From Aphrocallistes beatrix (Eukaryota; Porifera; Hexactinellida; Sceptrulophora; Aphrocallistidae): a DNA stretch of 64,000 bases. The translations under genes were made by a program, and so were the position numbers. The notes under the pieces are model-generated. The model saw only the letters and a list, made by a program, of their open reading frames with translations, did not search any database and was not told where the DNA came from. The DNA is taken from positions 6,634,001 through 6,698,000 of the forward strand of contig OY725490.1 in the NCBI GenBank assembly GCA_963281255.1, read 5' to 3'. Each line of letters begins with the position of its first letter. Position 1 is the stretch's first letter. This document shows positions 28,258 to 41,054 of the stretch, in pieces.

Positions 28258-30078
28258 ATGGCAAAAAACTCTGACGAAATTATCGGTTTCTCTAATTATC
28301 AAGATAATTTTCCTGCCAACTCATTTGCACCTTTCAATAATTTATCTCCTCCTGACTCTCCTGAAAAGGTGATCACTAACTTTCAAACATGCGCGAAAGT
28401 GGAAAGTTATTTCTCCCTTTGGGAATTCCTGCCTACCATTGACTTAAATTCGATTTCTTCTTCCTATCTAAGGCACAGATGTCTAGATCTCATACGAAAT
28501 CTGTTAGCTTCAAACCATCTTGAACCACAGCAAAAATCTGTGCTTGAAAAGACGGTTCTGTATTATTCCAATAGAAATCCAAATACCAAATTTTCTCGAA
28601 TATTTTTTCGACATATACTCACGTTACTGCTCGTTTGTGCATCCATGCTTTTCAGTTTTTATCTATCTATCTTTTTCTTTTTGTTGGTCGTTTCAATCGC
28701 TTTTTTTCAGCTCAAAGTTATCCAGATATTCACAGTTATTTCGATTAATTCTACATTTTCTCAAGTGTTACTAGATATAGCACGACTTGAAAATGTTTTA
28801 AAAGAATTTTCAAATGCGTTGAAACTTCTGAAACAGATACACGTCGTACAAAAAGCTTTCTTTACACATCAAGCGCAATCATTCCAATACAACTACACTC
28901 ATCTCGCGAATTTGAAGCAGTGCCTGACTGGTTCATATTATGAAATATTCACCTCACTCCAAACTAAATCCGATTTCCTCTCAATGCGATCGTCAGGGTT
29001 TAGACGGGATGAAATGATCTGTACTTTAAGTGTTGGAGACATTTTATGTCAAATATACAAAGAAAATGGGGATAATGTAAACGATTTGGATTTTGAAAGT
29101 ATGAGTTTAGACTCATTCAAAATGTGGCATTGTCTCGTAACCTGCCAGTATTCAGAATATCTTGAAATATTCGTTAAGATTTTGTATCAAAATTTGCTCC
29201 TTCCTCAACCGCATTTTAAGCAATTGCATTTTATACAAAATCTTAGATCAAAGGGAATCTTTCAAGATTCCGAGTATGAAGACGGCTACCTTGATCAATT
29301 GGTCTACCTGACGAAATCAGATGTTTTTAGTAGTGATTTGAATGCGAATAATCCACCTACCAATGCCTCTTATGATGAGCGAGACAATTGTGACAAAATC
29401 GATCTTATTTTACAATGTTGTATTTTCAAATTACGGAAATTGAAAGATATGGGAGAGAATGAGAGAGAAGCCGAAATACAGTTCCTAAAGCTAAACCTAG
29501 AGAATGCACTAGATGGAGTGAAAAATCTTACGAAATCGAGCTGTGTTGAAACTAATATTCCAACCTCTTTTTCACAGTACAAAGCTGAAGGGGGAAACGA
29601 TTCAGCTGAGAATGAATTGATATTACCGAAATCTAACGCATTAGAAGTACCAGATAGCATAGAGGTTGTGTATGAGGGAGTTTCTTTAGCCGAAAATATC
29701 TCGAGAAATGACTTGTTCTACGAAAAAGAGGATCAATCTAATTTCGATACAGCCGCTACGAAATCTGTGCTGAGAGAACTAAAATGTGTGTTGGCGAACA
29801 AAAGTGTAAAAAATAAAAGTGAGAATGAAGCCATCACTACAAGGGTGGACACTCCTCAGGATACCATGAGAGAGAGTCTGGAACATACGGACACAGATGC
29901 TATAACTAACTCGACAGCTTCCAGTCCGACTAGAATCTGTGAGAATACCGATTCACAGCTGAAAGATAGAACAGAACGCCTCCTTGATCAGAATTTGATT
30001 AACCTTGCTATCCTTAACTCAGGCAGAAGCATGGAGTTGGAACAAACAGTGATTGGAGATCATTTCGATTCAGATTGA
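28258..30078 (+). CDS. Vezatin-like membrane protein (probable)
   Basis: 606 aa, intronless, ATG at 28258. A long hydrophobic hairpin at about residues 118-160 is followed by helical heptads (LLDIARLENVLKEFSNALKLL, then QIHVVQKAF) and a block HLANLKQCLTGSYYEIFTSL. This order (N-terminal soluble part, TM hairpin, coiled adhesion-domain helices, acidic disordered tail) is that of vezatin, a junctional protein that bridges myosin VIIa and the cadherin-catenin complex. My match is by architecture and helix pattern, with only weak residue identity, so another two-TM protein is possible. The C-terminal third (from about 350) is polar and low-complexity. Confidence 0.6.
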   Translation: MAKNSDEIIGFSNYQDNFPANSFAPFNNLSPPDSPEKVITNFQTCAKVESYFSLWEFLPTIDLNSISSSYLRHRCLDLIRNLLASNHLEPQQKSVLEKTVLYYSNRNPNTKFSRIFFRHILTLLLVCASMLFSFYLSIFFFLLVVSIAFFQLKVIQIFTVISINSTFSQVLLDIARLENVLKEFSNALKLLKQIHVVQKAFFTHQAQSFQYNYTHLANLKQCLTGSYYEIFTSLQTKSDFLSMRSSGFRRDEMICTLSVGDILCQIYKENGDNVNDLDFESMSLDSFKMWHCLVTCQYSEYLEIFVKILYQNLLLPQPHFKQLHFIQNLRSKGIFQDSEYEDGYLDQLVYLTKSDVFSSDLNANNPPTNASYDERDNCDKIDLILQCCIFKLRKLKDMGENEREAEIQFLKLNLENALDGVKNLTKSSCVETNIPTSFSQYKAEGGNDSAENELILPKSNALEVPDSIEVVYEGVSLAENISRNDLFYEKEDQSNFDTAATKSVLRELKCVLANKSVKNKSENEAITTRVDTPQDTMRESLEHTDTDAITNSTASSPTRICENTDSQLKDRTERLLDQNLINLAILNSGRSMELEQTVIGDHFDSD

Positions 30079-30932
30079 TTTAAAATTTACGCATTTTCTA
30101 CTTATTTATAAGTCTTACAAACAGCGTACATCCAGTTTATAATAATGCCCAAACCCTTGCCTATACTTGAGCTGTTTAATGTTCTAAATCGCGAACATTA
30201 TGCGATTATATACACATAGTATATACGCGGAAATTTAAAATATGTGGGATATTGGGTTGTGTATTGGCTTTCCTGCAAGGGAAAAGGCAGTGGTTGGAGT
30301 ATACAGTATGTGCTGAATATCTTGTGATAACTTATTTGATAAATTCTCCTTTGAAAATATCTTAAAATACTGATGATTTTGAGCCAAAGTTCCAGTCTCA
30401 TTATTTACTTTCTATTGTTTCTATAATTTAAAGACAATCTGATTCCAGAGAACCTTATAATATTCGTTTATTATTGAAAGTTGAAAAGTAATTTCACAGT
30501 TGCATACGTATTTACATTCTGCGTATGGTTAAAGTGAAGAATTCAAATGTCCGTATATAATTACACATAGAAGAGAGTGATAAATCATGTCCATGTTTCT
30601 ACATCATTATCATATTGCACTATCATACTTAAACCACACCCATACCATCCACGAGTTCAGCGAGACAGTCTAAATTTAGTTTACTGAGATTTGAGCTAAT
30701 TTTAGATCTCAGTCAGTTGCGTAATTTTGTTAATTCACTAGAATCCCTATGCATTTGAGAAGAAACTAAGCGATTCTACCACACAGAGCTAGCTATGTTC
30801 AACTGCGCATGCTCATTTTTCAATTCTTGCCTATATATTGCATCTCAGTTCTTCCTTACTACTTTTATATTAGCTAGTACTAGTTTTCAATTTAGGTTTA
30901 TATTACTTATTACATACTTGTTCCAATCTTCA
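30079..30932. other. Spacer and EEF1A promoter region
   Basis: 854 bp. CTATATATTG near 30832 is a plausible TATA box about 100 bp upstream of the EEF1A ATG. The upstream part is AT-rich with no element ends seen. An ATG at 30795 is in frame with EEF1A but would precede the conserved N-terminus by 46 residues. Confidence 0.5.
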
Positions 30933-32970
<2,038 letters not shown>

Positions 32971-33798
32971 CGTGCTGTTTCCGTAGAATTATATTTTAGG
33001 CTCAAATTAGACTTACTTCAAATCGTAGGTGTTTCTAGGCTAGTATTTCCTTCTAGGGTGGTGATTTTAGAGAGTATATGGAAACATAGGCAATATTTAG
33101 GTTACAACTATTCTTGGCTATGTTCAGTCTGTTTGTATAGTTTAGATTATATCAATAATTATTCTATTTTTTTTAATGCATTAATTGGTGGTTATAGTAA
33201 GATGAGAATTTTAAAGCAAACTATCTCCGCTCTTGTTATAATTGTTAACGGCTAAAGTCTAGTCAAATTTGGGAGTTAACAAATTCTGACGCTTCTGGGT
33301 CCATCATCAGTTTGGCATTTAAATCATATAAAAAGTGCTCTTGAATGTATTTCATTCAAAGTCGCAAGTAAGATACGTTGAAGCTAGATTTAATTAATGA
33401 ACAAACCGGTAGCGCATACTATTGAACATTTGGATGTTTGTTCCCATCGCAATGTGACCAAGCTGAGCCGTAGGGATCGTATATTAAAATGACGTTCAAT
33501 CAGAAAAACTTTTTAAAAGGTCCATTGCATTGGTTGACCAGGACATAGGCGATTTTATTAATTTCAACTTATATACAATATTGGAAATTTTAAGAAATCT
33601 GCCCGGGGAGGGTATTAAAACGCGTGCCCGCTCCAAACGAATACCTGTGGTTATATGTTTTAGGCCATGAAGGTAGACCCGTCCAGATGTACTCAGACGA
33701 AGGTCAGCTCTTATGGAGCAGACCCCGAATTTCCGTGTTATCATTTTTGAAACATTTCTATTAACAAGATTATTTGTGATTATTTGTGATGGCTAGAA
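32971..33798. other. Spacer between EEF1A and the acyltransferase
   Basis: 828 bp, AT-rich, with short chance frames only (for example 33058-33255). The first part is probably the EEF1A 3' UTR. No repeats or structured RNA recognised. Confidence 0.5.
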
Positions 33799-34881
33799 AT
33801 GATTTTGCTTTCGAGTCTTGTGGTTCAAGGTGTAGTTCACAATCGAGTGATTGCCTTTTCTTCTGTCTTAACTCTCTGTTCCTGTTGTTTCACAACATGG
33901 AACATCATAGCTCGAACCCTCCTCTGCTTCACTCCCAAGTTGAGAGAATTCGCGATTCGCAAACTAATTTCGTCTTACGTCATAATTCAACTATTCACAC
34001 TGTGTACGATGAATGGTGTTAAGCTGGTCATTACAGGGGATCAGTTACCTGAAGAAGCCGAGCGCGTTTTGTACATTTGTAATCATCAGTCTTGGACCGA
34101 TTGGCTTTTGATTGAAATGTCAGGTGTGAGGGCCAATGCGAGTGGACTAATTAACTACATCATAAAAGACTCCATCAAATATATTCCTTATTACGGACTG
34201 CAGCTGTATCTAAATGGTTGCTTGTATATCAAGCGAGACAGAATGAAGGACCGAGCGCTAATGGCGAGTCTAACACACTGGCTTCTGCGCAAATACTCTA
34301 ACTATTGGATCGTGTTGTTCCCAGAAGGAACAAGGCTTGCACGAGAGAAAACGCAGTTGATTGAAAAGAGTCATGAAATCGCTATTCAGAGAGGTTATGC
34401 CCCTTTCGAAAATGTGCTTTTTCCCAAACCCGGAGGATTCCAGATTCTCACACAAAATCTTTCTCAGTACTTAGATGCCATCTATGACGTCACAATCGCA
34501 TATCCTAAAGGTGACACTATCCCGCCTCATTTCATGGATTTCTCTCGCGGAAACATTCCGGAAGTTCACATGCATATAAATAGAATTCCGTTTGCTGAGA
34601 TGGCGAATTTGTTAACTGATGAAGAAACTGCGAATACTTGGCTCTGCGATACTTTCAAGGCGAAAGACGATCGACTGAAAGAATTTTATCGAACTGGACA
34701 GCTCTCTGACGGTCCAGCAGACCACTACAGACTTGGATATAGAAGAACTTTCCCGATAGTCTGCTTCTACCTCTCTTTTTGCCTTCCTCTCATCCTAACT
34801 TCGCGAGGCAGGGAAATATGGTGGAAATTGAGCTTAGTTTACGCTTTAGGAGGAACTTTCGTGTCTTCAATATTTCTCTAA
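33799..34881 (+). CDS. AGPAT5: 1-acylglycerol-3-phosphate acyltransferase, AGPAT5/LCLAT1 type
   Basis: 360 aa (human AGPAT5 is 364), intronless. It acylates lysophospholipids at the sn-2 position in ER or mitochondrial membranes. The HX4D motif is H96-QSWT-D101 and the glycerophosphate-binding block is F174-PEGTR. YLDAIYDVTIAYPKGD and the acidic-aromatic WLCDTFKAKDDRLKEFY are typical of the AGPAT5/LCLAT1 branch. Hydrophobic segments lie at the N-terminus (about 17-40) and C-terminus (about 320-358). AGPAT5 versus LCLAT1 is a close call; the length and C-terminal hydrophobic pair favour AGPAT5. Confidence 0.85.
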   Translation: MILLSSLVVQGVVHNRVIAFSSVLTLCSCCFTTWNIIARTLLCFTPKLREFAIRKLISSYVIIQLFTLCTMNGVKLVITGDQLPEEAERVLYICNHQSWTDWLLIEMSGVRANASGLINYIIKDSIKYIPYYGLQLYLNGCLYIKRDRMKDRALMASLTHWLLRKYSNYWIVLFPEGTRLAREKTQLIEKSHEIAIQRGYAPFENVLFPKPGGFQILTQNLSQYLDAIYDVTIAYPKGDTIPPHFMDFSRGNIPEVHMHINRIPFAEMANLLTDEETANTWLCDTFKAKDDRLKEFYRTGQLSDGPADHYRLGYRRTFPIVCFYLSFCLPLILTSRGREIWWKLSLVYALGGTFVSSIFL

Positions 34882-35324
34882 ACTGATTTAATACACAATT
34901 TCTCAATTAGCTGGAAGATTTCCTAGAATCGCGCGCATCACATACTTGTAGTTTACTTTATAATTGTAGTAATACAGTATTTTCATCATTTTATACTATT
35001 GCATTGCCAAATTCCCATAAAATTTAACAGTTCAAGATTCCTTAAGTTAGTAAATTCTAGACATGGATTAAAGGATATTTTTGAGCAATACAGAGGTTTA
35101 CTTTTTGTATATTACCGAAAACTGACGGCTTTTTAAGTGCGAAAGTTTTCACTATTTCAGGTATAAATTAAGTTTATTTTCTCATAATTTTGCCTAAAAA
35201 AGTGTGAATAATGATTTGTAACGATAAATACACTTTAGCAGTCTCCTGGAATATTTTTATCTTCTGTCTCTCTTTATGAAACTTAATCAATCTTTAACCT
35301 AATTAATAAATAGCAGCATCGAAT
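34882..35324. other. Spacer before DHTKD1
   Basis: 443 bp, AT-rich, no coding or repeat signal seen. Confidence 0.5.
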
Positions 35325-38129
35325 ATGTTACGCATCTTCCATCTTCTAAAAGTACCATTGCGCGCTATTTCTGCTAGTCGACCTCCCACCAGCATCTTCA
35401 CCACCCTGACTGAGAGTAGACACCCCTACCATTTTAACTCCGGAGTGTATGGGTACTATCCTAAGCCCGATACTCTAGACTATCTCAACTTTCCTCCTAA
35501 GATTCCTGGCTTTAACGACTCAAAGTATTCTAAGCTATTGTCGCTAATATATTCGTATCGATATTTTGGACACGAAAAAGCGAATCTTGATGCGATTGCT
35601 CCGTTGAAGCACGATACGCAATTTGGATTCAATCTTGAGAAATTCGGACTCCAGGATTGCTTACAAGAAACATTTGATATTTCCCATATGTTACCAGGAA
35701 TTGGGAAGAAAGAAGTTAGTTTGTCAGACATAATAACATATTTGGACAAAACGTATTGCGATACTCTAAGCATTGAAATAAAGCAACTATCTGAGAATGA
35801 TAAACACTGGATAACACGAAACTTTGAGGAAATACAACAGCAAGAAATAAGCCAAGATGAACGAACGGCTGTTAGAGACATTCTCTTGAAAAGTCAAACT
35901 TTTGATCGTTTTTTAGGAAAAAAATTCCCGACAGTAAAACGGTATTCAGGCGAAGGAGCTGAGAGCATGTTAGTATTCATGGACGAGTTGATATCTCTGT
36001 CAGCTAAGGGTACTCTTGAAAACATCGTCTTAGGCATGCCGCATAGAGGTAGACTGAACTTGCAGACCGGTGTGTTGGGGTATCCATTGCAAGCACTATT
36101 CCATAAGCTAAAGGGTAATTGCGAACTAGCTGATAATTCTAAGACAACAACTGGTGATATCCTCTCACACCTTTTCCACTCCATCGATCTGCCTTTAGGA
36201 GGTGATGGTAGGAAAGTGCATCTAAGCATGTTGCCCAATCCTTCTCATCTGGAGGCTGTCAATGCCGTCGCTCTAGGTAAAGCCCGCGCAAAGCAAATGT
36301 CTTTAAAAGAGGCACCTTACGATTTAGGTGACAATGGCGATAAGCGTTTGGGAGATCGGGTTATGTGTGTGTTGATACACGGCGATGCAAGCTTTGCTTC
36401 TCAAGGCGTTGTAGCTGAATCCTTCGTGATGAGTTCCCTACCCAACTTTTCTGTTGGTGGCACTGTGCATGTTATCGTAAATAACCACCTTGGCTACACT
36501 ACGGATGGGGAATTTGGTCGGTTCGCGAAGAAATGTACGAATTTCGGTGATTTAGCAAATTGTCCCGTTATCCATGTTAATGGTAGCGATCCAGAGGCTG
36601 TTGTGAGATGTTGTGCACTGGCATTTAAGTACAGGATGGAGAAGAGACGTGACGTCATAGTTGATATCTCTTGCTTTAGACGCTGGGGACATAACGAATT
36701 GGATGAACCAGCTTTTACACAGCCTCAAATGTATCATTTGATTTCCAACCGTAAAACGATTCCTGATGAATATGCAGAAAAAGTCAGCTCAAAAGTCGAT
36801 AGTACCGAAGTAGTTAAAGATTATGATAAACAACTCAGTTTGAGTCTCGAAGCAAGTGATTCCTATGCACCCCCACGGGCCCATTTGCATTCTCAATGGT
36901 CAGATATCCACCCAGCTAGTAGTACGAACTCAACAGTTTGGAACACAGGACTTAGTTTAGATTTATTGAAAGATATCGGAACGAAGTCAGTTAGTCTCCC
37001 TGATGGATTCTCCCTTCACCAGCGTCTGATTAAATCCCATGTAGAATCACGTCTTGAGGAGATGAGGAGTGGAGAGAAGTTGAATTGGGCTACTGCGGAG
37101 GCTTTAGCTATCGGAGGCCTGTTGATGCAAGGTCACCCTGTGCGCCTCAGTGGACAGGATGCAGCGAGAGGGACTTTTTCACAGAGACACGCAATTTTTG
37201 TTGATACGCAAGCGGAAAATGTTCACATTCCACTGAATAACCTGGATACAGATCAGGCAAACTTTGAAATAGTCAATTCGCCTCTGATTGAAGAATCTGT
37301 GTTAGGTTTCGAGTATGGCATGAGCATTGACAACCCGAATCTCTTAGTGATGTGGGAAGCCCAGTTTGGGGACTTCTTTAACTGTGCTCAAATGTTCGTT
37401 GATACTTACGTCTCGTCCGGAGAAGCCAAATGGCAGTTACAGAGTGGCTTAGTGATGTTACTGCCACATGGGTATGATGGAGATGGGCCAGAGCACTCTT
37501 CCTGTAGGATTGAGCGGTTCCTACAGCTGTGTAACACGTCTTCTAACAAAGGGGATCCAGACGATGTGAACTTGAATGTCGTATTTCCCACCACTCCCGC
37601 GCAATATTTTCATGTTTTGAGGCGACAACTCGCGAGGAATTTCAGAAAGCCACTGATTGTAGTTGGGCCGAAAGGTCTTCTAAGACTACCACAGGCTGTG
37701 TCGTCTCTGAAAGAAATGGAATTTGGGACCTATTTTCAATCTATCCTGCCTGATCCAAATGTTACTTCTCCTAGCAACGTAACCAGGGGGATATTATGTA
37801 GTGGGAAGCACTTCTACGCTCTAGATGAGTATAGGAAGAATAAAGGTGTCAAGGATTGTGTAATAATTCGAGTGGAATCGTTGTGTCCTTTTCCAGCTGG
37901 GGACATTCGCGAGGAAATCAAGAAGTACGGACATGTGAACAACTGGACTTGGAGCCAGGAGGAACCAGAGAATATGGGAGCTTGGTCCTACCTCGCTCCC
38001 CGGTTTTCTGCACAAATTGGCATTACCCCCCGGTTTGTGGGGAGGCCATCCCTCGCCGCGCCTGCCGTCGGAGTGAAGAAGTGGCATGCCGAACAGATCA
38101 CTTCTATTCTCTCTCAATCGTTTCAATAA
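35325..38129 (+). CDS. DHTKD1: 2-oxoadipate dehydrogenase E1 component
   Basis: 934 aa, intronless (human 919). A thiamine-diphosphate enzyme of the mitochondrial matrix that decarboxylates 2-oxoadipate in lysine and tryptophan breakdown. The N-terminus is basic and rich in Ser/Thr/Arg, as a mitochondrial presequence should be. KRYSGEGAESM, GMPHRGRLN, the ThDP-binding HGDASFASQG (from about residue 352) and VNNHLGYTT (about 385) are all present, and the C-terminal half carries the transketolase-like pyrimidine domain (HPVRLSGQDAARGTFSQRHA, WEAQFGDFFNCAQ) and the EEPENMGAW end. The shorter form lacking the long OGDH N-terminal region points to DHTKD1 and not OGDH. Confidence 0.95.
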   Translation: MLRIFHLLKVPLRAISASRPPTSIFTTLTESRHPYHFNSGVYGYYPKPDTLDYLNFPPKIPGFNDSKYSKLLSLIYSYRYFGHEKANLDAIAPLKHDTQFGFNLEKFGLQDCLQETFDISHMLPGIGKKEVSLSDIITYLDKTYCDTLSIEIKQLSENDKHWITRNFEEIQQQEISQDERTAVRDILLKSQTFDRFLGKKFPTVKRYSGEGAESMLVFMDELISLSAKGTLENIVLGMPHRGRLNLQTGVLGYPLQALFHKLKGNCELADNSKTTTGDILSHLFHSIDLPLGGDGRKVHLSMLPNPSHLEAVNAVALGKARAKQMSLKEAPYDLGDNGDKRLGDRVMCVLIHGDASFASQGVVAESFVMSSLPNFSVGGTVHVIVNNHLGYTTDGEFGRFAKKCTNFGDLANCPVIHVNGSDPEAVVRCCALAFKYRMEKRRDVIVDISCFRRWGHNELDEPAFTQPQMYHLISNRKTIPDEYAEKVSSKVDSTEVVKDYDKQLSLSLEASDSYAPPRAHLHSQWSDIHPASSTNSTVWNTGLSLDLLKDIGTKSVSLPDGFSLHQRLIKSHVESRLEEMRSGEKLNWATAEALAIGGLLMQGHPVRLSGQDAARGTFSQRHAIFVDTQAENVHIPLNNLDTDQANFEIVNSPLIEESVLGFEYGMSIDNPNLLVMWEAQFGDFFNCAQMFVDTYVSSGEAKWQLQSGLVMLLPHGYDGDGPEHSSCRIERFLQLCNTSSNKGDPDDVNLNVVFPTTPAQYFHVLRRQLARNFRKPLIVVGPKGLLRLPQAVSSLKEMEFGTYFQSILPDPNVTSPSNVTRGILCSGKHFYALDEYRKNKGVKDCVIIRVESLCPFPAGDIREEIKKYGHVNNWTWSQEEPENMGAWSYLAPRFSAQIGITPRFVGRPSLAAPAVGVKKWHAEQITSILSQSFQ

Positions 38130-38442
38130 TTTAGTTTACGAATGTTTCTTAATGATATAAATTAATGTTGACATTTTACGATGAAAGTGTTAGACCTGTA
38201 ACTTCTCATTACGTAACCCTCCACTCTCACAAAAATATTCTCGGTTTTACTGCAATTTTTTCACCCCCTGTTTCCTCTAAATTTTATGGAAACAATGTTT
38301 AGTTCATATTGTTAATTAATCAATGATAAATTCGAATGTTTTGCTGATGTTACATTCTGTTTTAAAGTACGTATAACGAAATTCTATTTTGATTGTAGTA
38401 TTTCAGTATTGTCGTTTCATTCACTGATTTATAATTAGTCCA
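38130..38442. other. Spacer between DHTKD1 and TTLL12
   Basis: 313 bp, AT-rich, nothing recognised beyond presumed UTR and promoter. Confidence 0.5.
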
Positions 38443-40317
38443 ATGGCTGAGAGCAATGGCCATACGGTAGTGAACGGCGATCCACCACCTGATTCGGTAC
38501 CGCTTACATTTGAAAGTTTCGTACTCAAGCACAAGCCACAATTGGTTTCTCTTGGCATTCCAAATCTATATTGGCAGTCGTTATTTGCGAAAGTGAACGG
38601 AGATGTATTCGACGCTGGGAAAAATTTTATGATGAATATGTTAGGGGAGGGTGAATGGGAAATTTTGGGATATAAGATTAACAAATCCAATCCTGAATCA
38701 ATCTTTCTGATTGACCATGCTTGGACATATGAAATACCTTACGCGCGAGACCAACTAATGTCACATCCCAAACTATTAACGCGTATGCTCAAACTAATGG
38801 AAATCGAAGATACAGATGAAGTTGTGACTCCGACTAAGCCTTTGGTAGACCGGGTTTTAGAGCGTATGTGGCAATATAACATGACGTATTCTTTCTCTCA
38901 CGAGTATGAGGATGAGCCGCTGTGGTACGTCATGGATGAGTTCGGCTCTCGTATCCAACACAGTACCAATCCTAATGTTAAGATTGGCCCGTTTCATTTC
39001 TCCAAGACAGAATCTGTGTACAGCGTTATGTGGCCGTTGAAGGATATTGATGGGGAGGAGGTAGTGAGAGATTTCGCGCACGGGATTAAAGATCCAACCC
39101 TCAGACAGATAAAGTTATTACCATGGTATGCCGCAGAACATGATGAATTCATGCAGAACTTAGATGAATTTGCATCTAATTTAGATGAAGACATTCTTTT
39201 AAGAATTGACACTCCGTTAAAATCACAGCCATACGAGGATCTTGGAGCAGTTTTCAAGGAGAGTTATACTTACTATACTGACATCACGCTGGTTTCAGAT
39301 ACGCTCAAGTTGGATAATTTTGAATTCGTTAGTGAGAAAGAAAAAGCTGAAATTCTCTGGGTTAGCGATCATTACCGAAAATTCGATGAACTTACCCCAG
39401 ATTCAAAAATCCTTTTTATAAACCAATTTCCATTCGAAGATCTATTTACTTGTAAGCATTTTATGTCGACTTTGATCATTGCTCGAGGTGATAATGACGT
39501 CAACAATTTCCACTCGAGAGGTTTTCCTTGGTTGCCACTGACCTTCGAATTAAATCATGAATTAAAGTTATTTGTCAGATGTTTTATGAAGAGAAAGGAA
39601 TTGGGACTCAGAAATATTTGGATTCTCAAACCGGTTAACAAAGCTCGAGGGATCGATACACACGTGACAGATGATCTGGACAAGATTGTCCGACATTCAG
39701 AGTCTGCTCCTAAGCTCGCTTGCCTCTATATAAGCGACCCAATGCTCTTCTACCGGCCTGAGATTGGGAAAGTTAAGATAGACATCCGTTACGTTGTTCT
39801 CCTCTCCAAAACTGATCCATTAGAATTATACGTGCATAACATGTTCTGGCTAAGATTTGGGAATAAACCGTACTCACTCGATTCATTTGACGACTATGAA
39901 AAACATTTCACTGTCATGAACTATAAGCCCGAAGCCAACCTGAAAACCATTCTCAGCCCTGAGTTTATGGAACTTTTCGAGCAGCAATATCCAGAGCTAA
40001 AATGGTCTATCATCGAGGATGATATATGTGCTATGATAAAAGAGGCGTTTTGTATATTCTTCTCGTCACCTCCGATGAAAAAAGTTAAAAAGTGCGAGAG
40101 ATCTAAAGCTGTGTACGCAATCGATACGATGTTAGAATGGTGTGAAGAGTTGAACCCTGCTGGAGAAAAGGTTCGGGTTCCACGCCCGAGATTGTTAGAG
40201 ATAAACTACTGTCCGGATACGGAACGAGCATGCAAGTTCGATCCTCCATTCTACAATGATATATTCTCTCTCCTCTTCCTCGACAAGGTGGAAGGACTGC
40301 CGTTTAGAAAGCTTTAG
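38443..40317 (+). CDS. TTLL12: Tubulin-tyrosine ligase-like protein 12
   Basis: 624 aa (human 644), intronless. TTLL12 combines a SET-like N-terminal domain with a TTL-like ATP-grasp domain and acts on tubulin and histone marks, probably without ligase activity of its own. Family blocks are IPNLYWQSLFAKVNGDVFDAG, FLIDHAWT, VDRVLERMWQYNMTYSF, PLWYVMDEFGSRIQHS and MWPLKDIDGEEVVRDFAHG. In the TTL domain NIWILKPVNKARGID, KVKIDIRYVVLL and LLEINYCPD (ATP and metal ligands) are seen. The start at 38443 is the only plausible ATG. Confidence 0.95.
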   Translation: MAESNGHTVVNGDPPPDSVPLTFESFVLKHKPQLVSLGIPNLYWQSLFAKVNGDVFDAGKNFMMNMLGEGEWEILGYKINKSNPESIFLIDHAWTYEIPYARDQLMSHPKLLTRMLKLMEIEDTDEVVTPTKPLVDRVLERMWQYNMTYSFSHEYEDEPLWYVMDEFGSRIQHSTNPNVKIGPFHFSKTESVYSVMWPLKDIDGEEVVRDFAHGIKDPTLRQIKLLPWYAAEHDEFMQNLDEFASNLDEDILLRIDTPLKSQPYEDLGAVFKESYTYYTDITLVSDTLKLDNFEFVSEKEKAEILWVSDHYRKFDELTPDSKILFINQFPFEDLFTCKHFMSTLIIARGDNDVNNFHSRGFPWLPLTFELNHELKLFVRCFMKRKELGLRNIWILKPVNKARGIDTHVTDDLDKIVRHSESAPKLACLYISDPMLFYRPEIGKVKIDIRYVVLLSKTDPLELYVHNMFWLRFGNKPYSLDSFDDYEKHFTVMNYKPEANLKTILSPEFMELFEQQYPELKWSIIEDDICAMIKEAFCIFFSSPPMKKVKKCERSKAVYAIDTMLEWCEELNPAGEKVRVPRPRLLEINYCPDTERACKFDPPFYNDIFSLLFLDKVEGLPFRKL

Positions 40318-41054
40318 AATTCTTAGTTTGTAGATAGTATTCTCATTATTGAATATTTGTTTAGATGTCAGTCATTACACATGATAAGTATTTAGTGCTG
40401 AGGCCAAACTTGAAATGTTATTATTTTGGCATCCAAGCTAGGAGTCACAATACAAATTATTTGCCAAAATAATGTTAACCAAAAACAAAATTTAGTTGCC
40501 AGAATAATATTGCATTCACTATATCAGTTAATGAATCCCTAGGATTTTTCCCAAGGGTAATAATACAGCTTTGTGATTTCAGACAATCCAGTAAACAAAA
40601 ATTACTATATCAATTATCCAACGATTCACGGGGCGGCTTTCTATTTTGAATTTTGTAAATTTTCACACACTTCAATTGAAAGGGTATTTTACACTGGTTA
40701 TATTAGATACTATATAATTATCTCGAGACGTGTCGTAACCTCAACATATTCATAAGTTCAAGAATATGACTGAACTGTGAAAGCAGATTTGCGAAGAAGG
40801 ACATAATTTCTTTTGATTACAAAAATATACTTCCTCCTGCTGAACTAACGCACTTTGGAATTGTATATGATGCAATAATGATCATGCTAACATATAAGTG
40901 ATCACCTTATGTGATTTGTTTTTCGAATGAAAGTATCCTCGTTTCTGAACCACAGGGATATATCTTCATTTGATTGTGCAATAAGATGGCATTATGATTA
41001 TAAGTATATATTAGGCACAAATTGTTCAATTTTAATGAACTTTAATCTTCTATC
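40318..41054. other. Spacer upstream of the first seven-TM gene
   Basis: 737 bp, AT-rich. TATATA at 41005-41010 lies about 50 bp upstream of the ATG. Short frames here lack any feature of coding sequence. No repeats identified. Confidence 0.45.

Noticed and set aside
30795-30932. Upstream in-frame ATG giving EF-1alpha 46 extra residues
   Set aside because: The extension has no family counterpart; the start at 30933 gives the conserved N-terminus.
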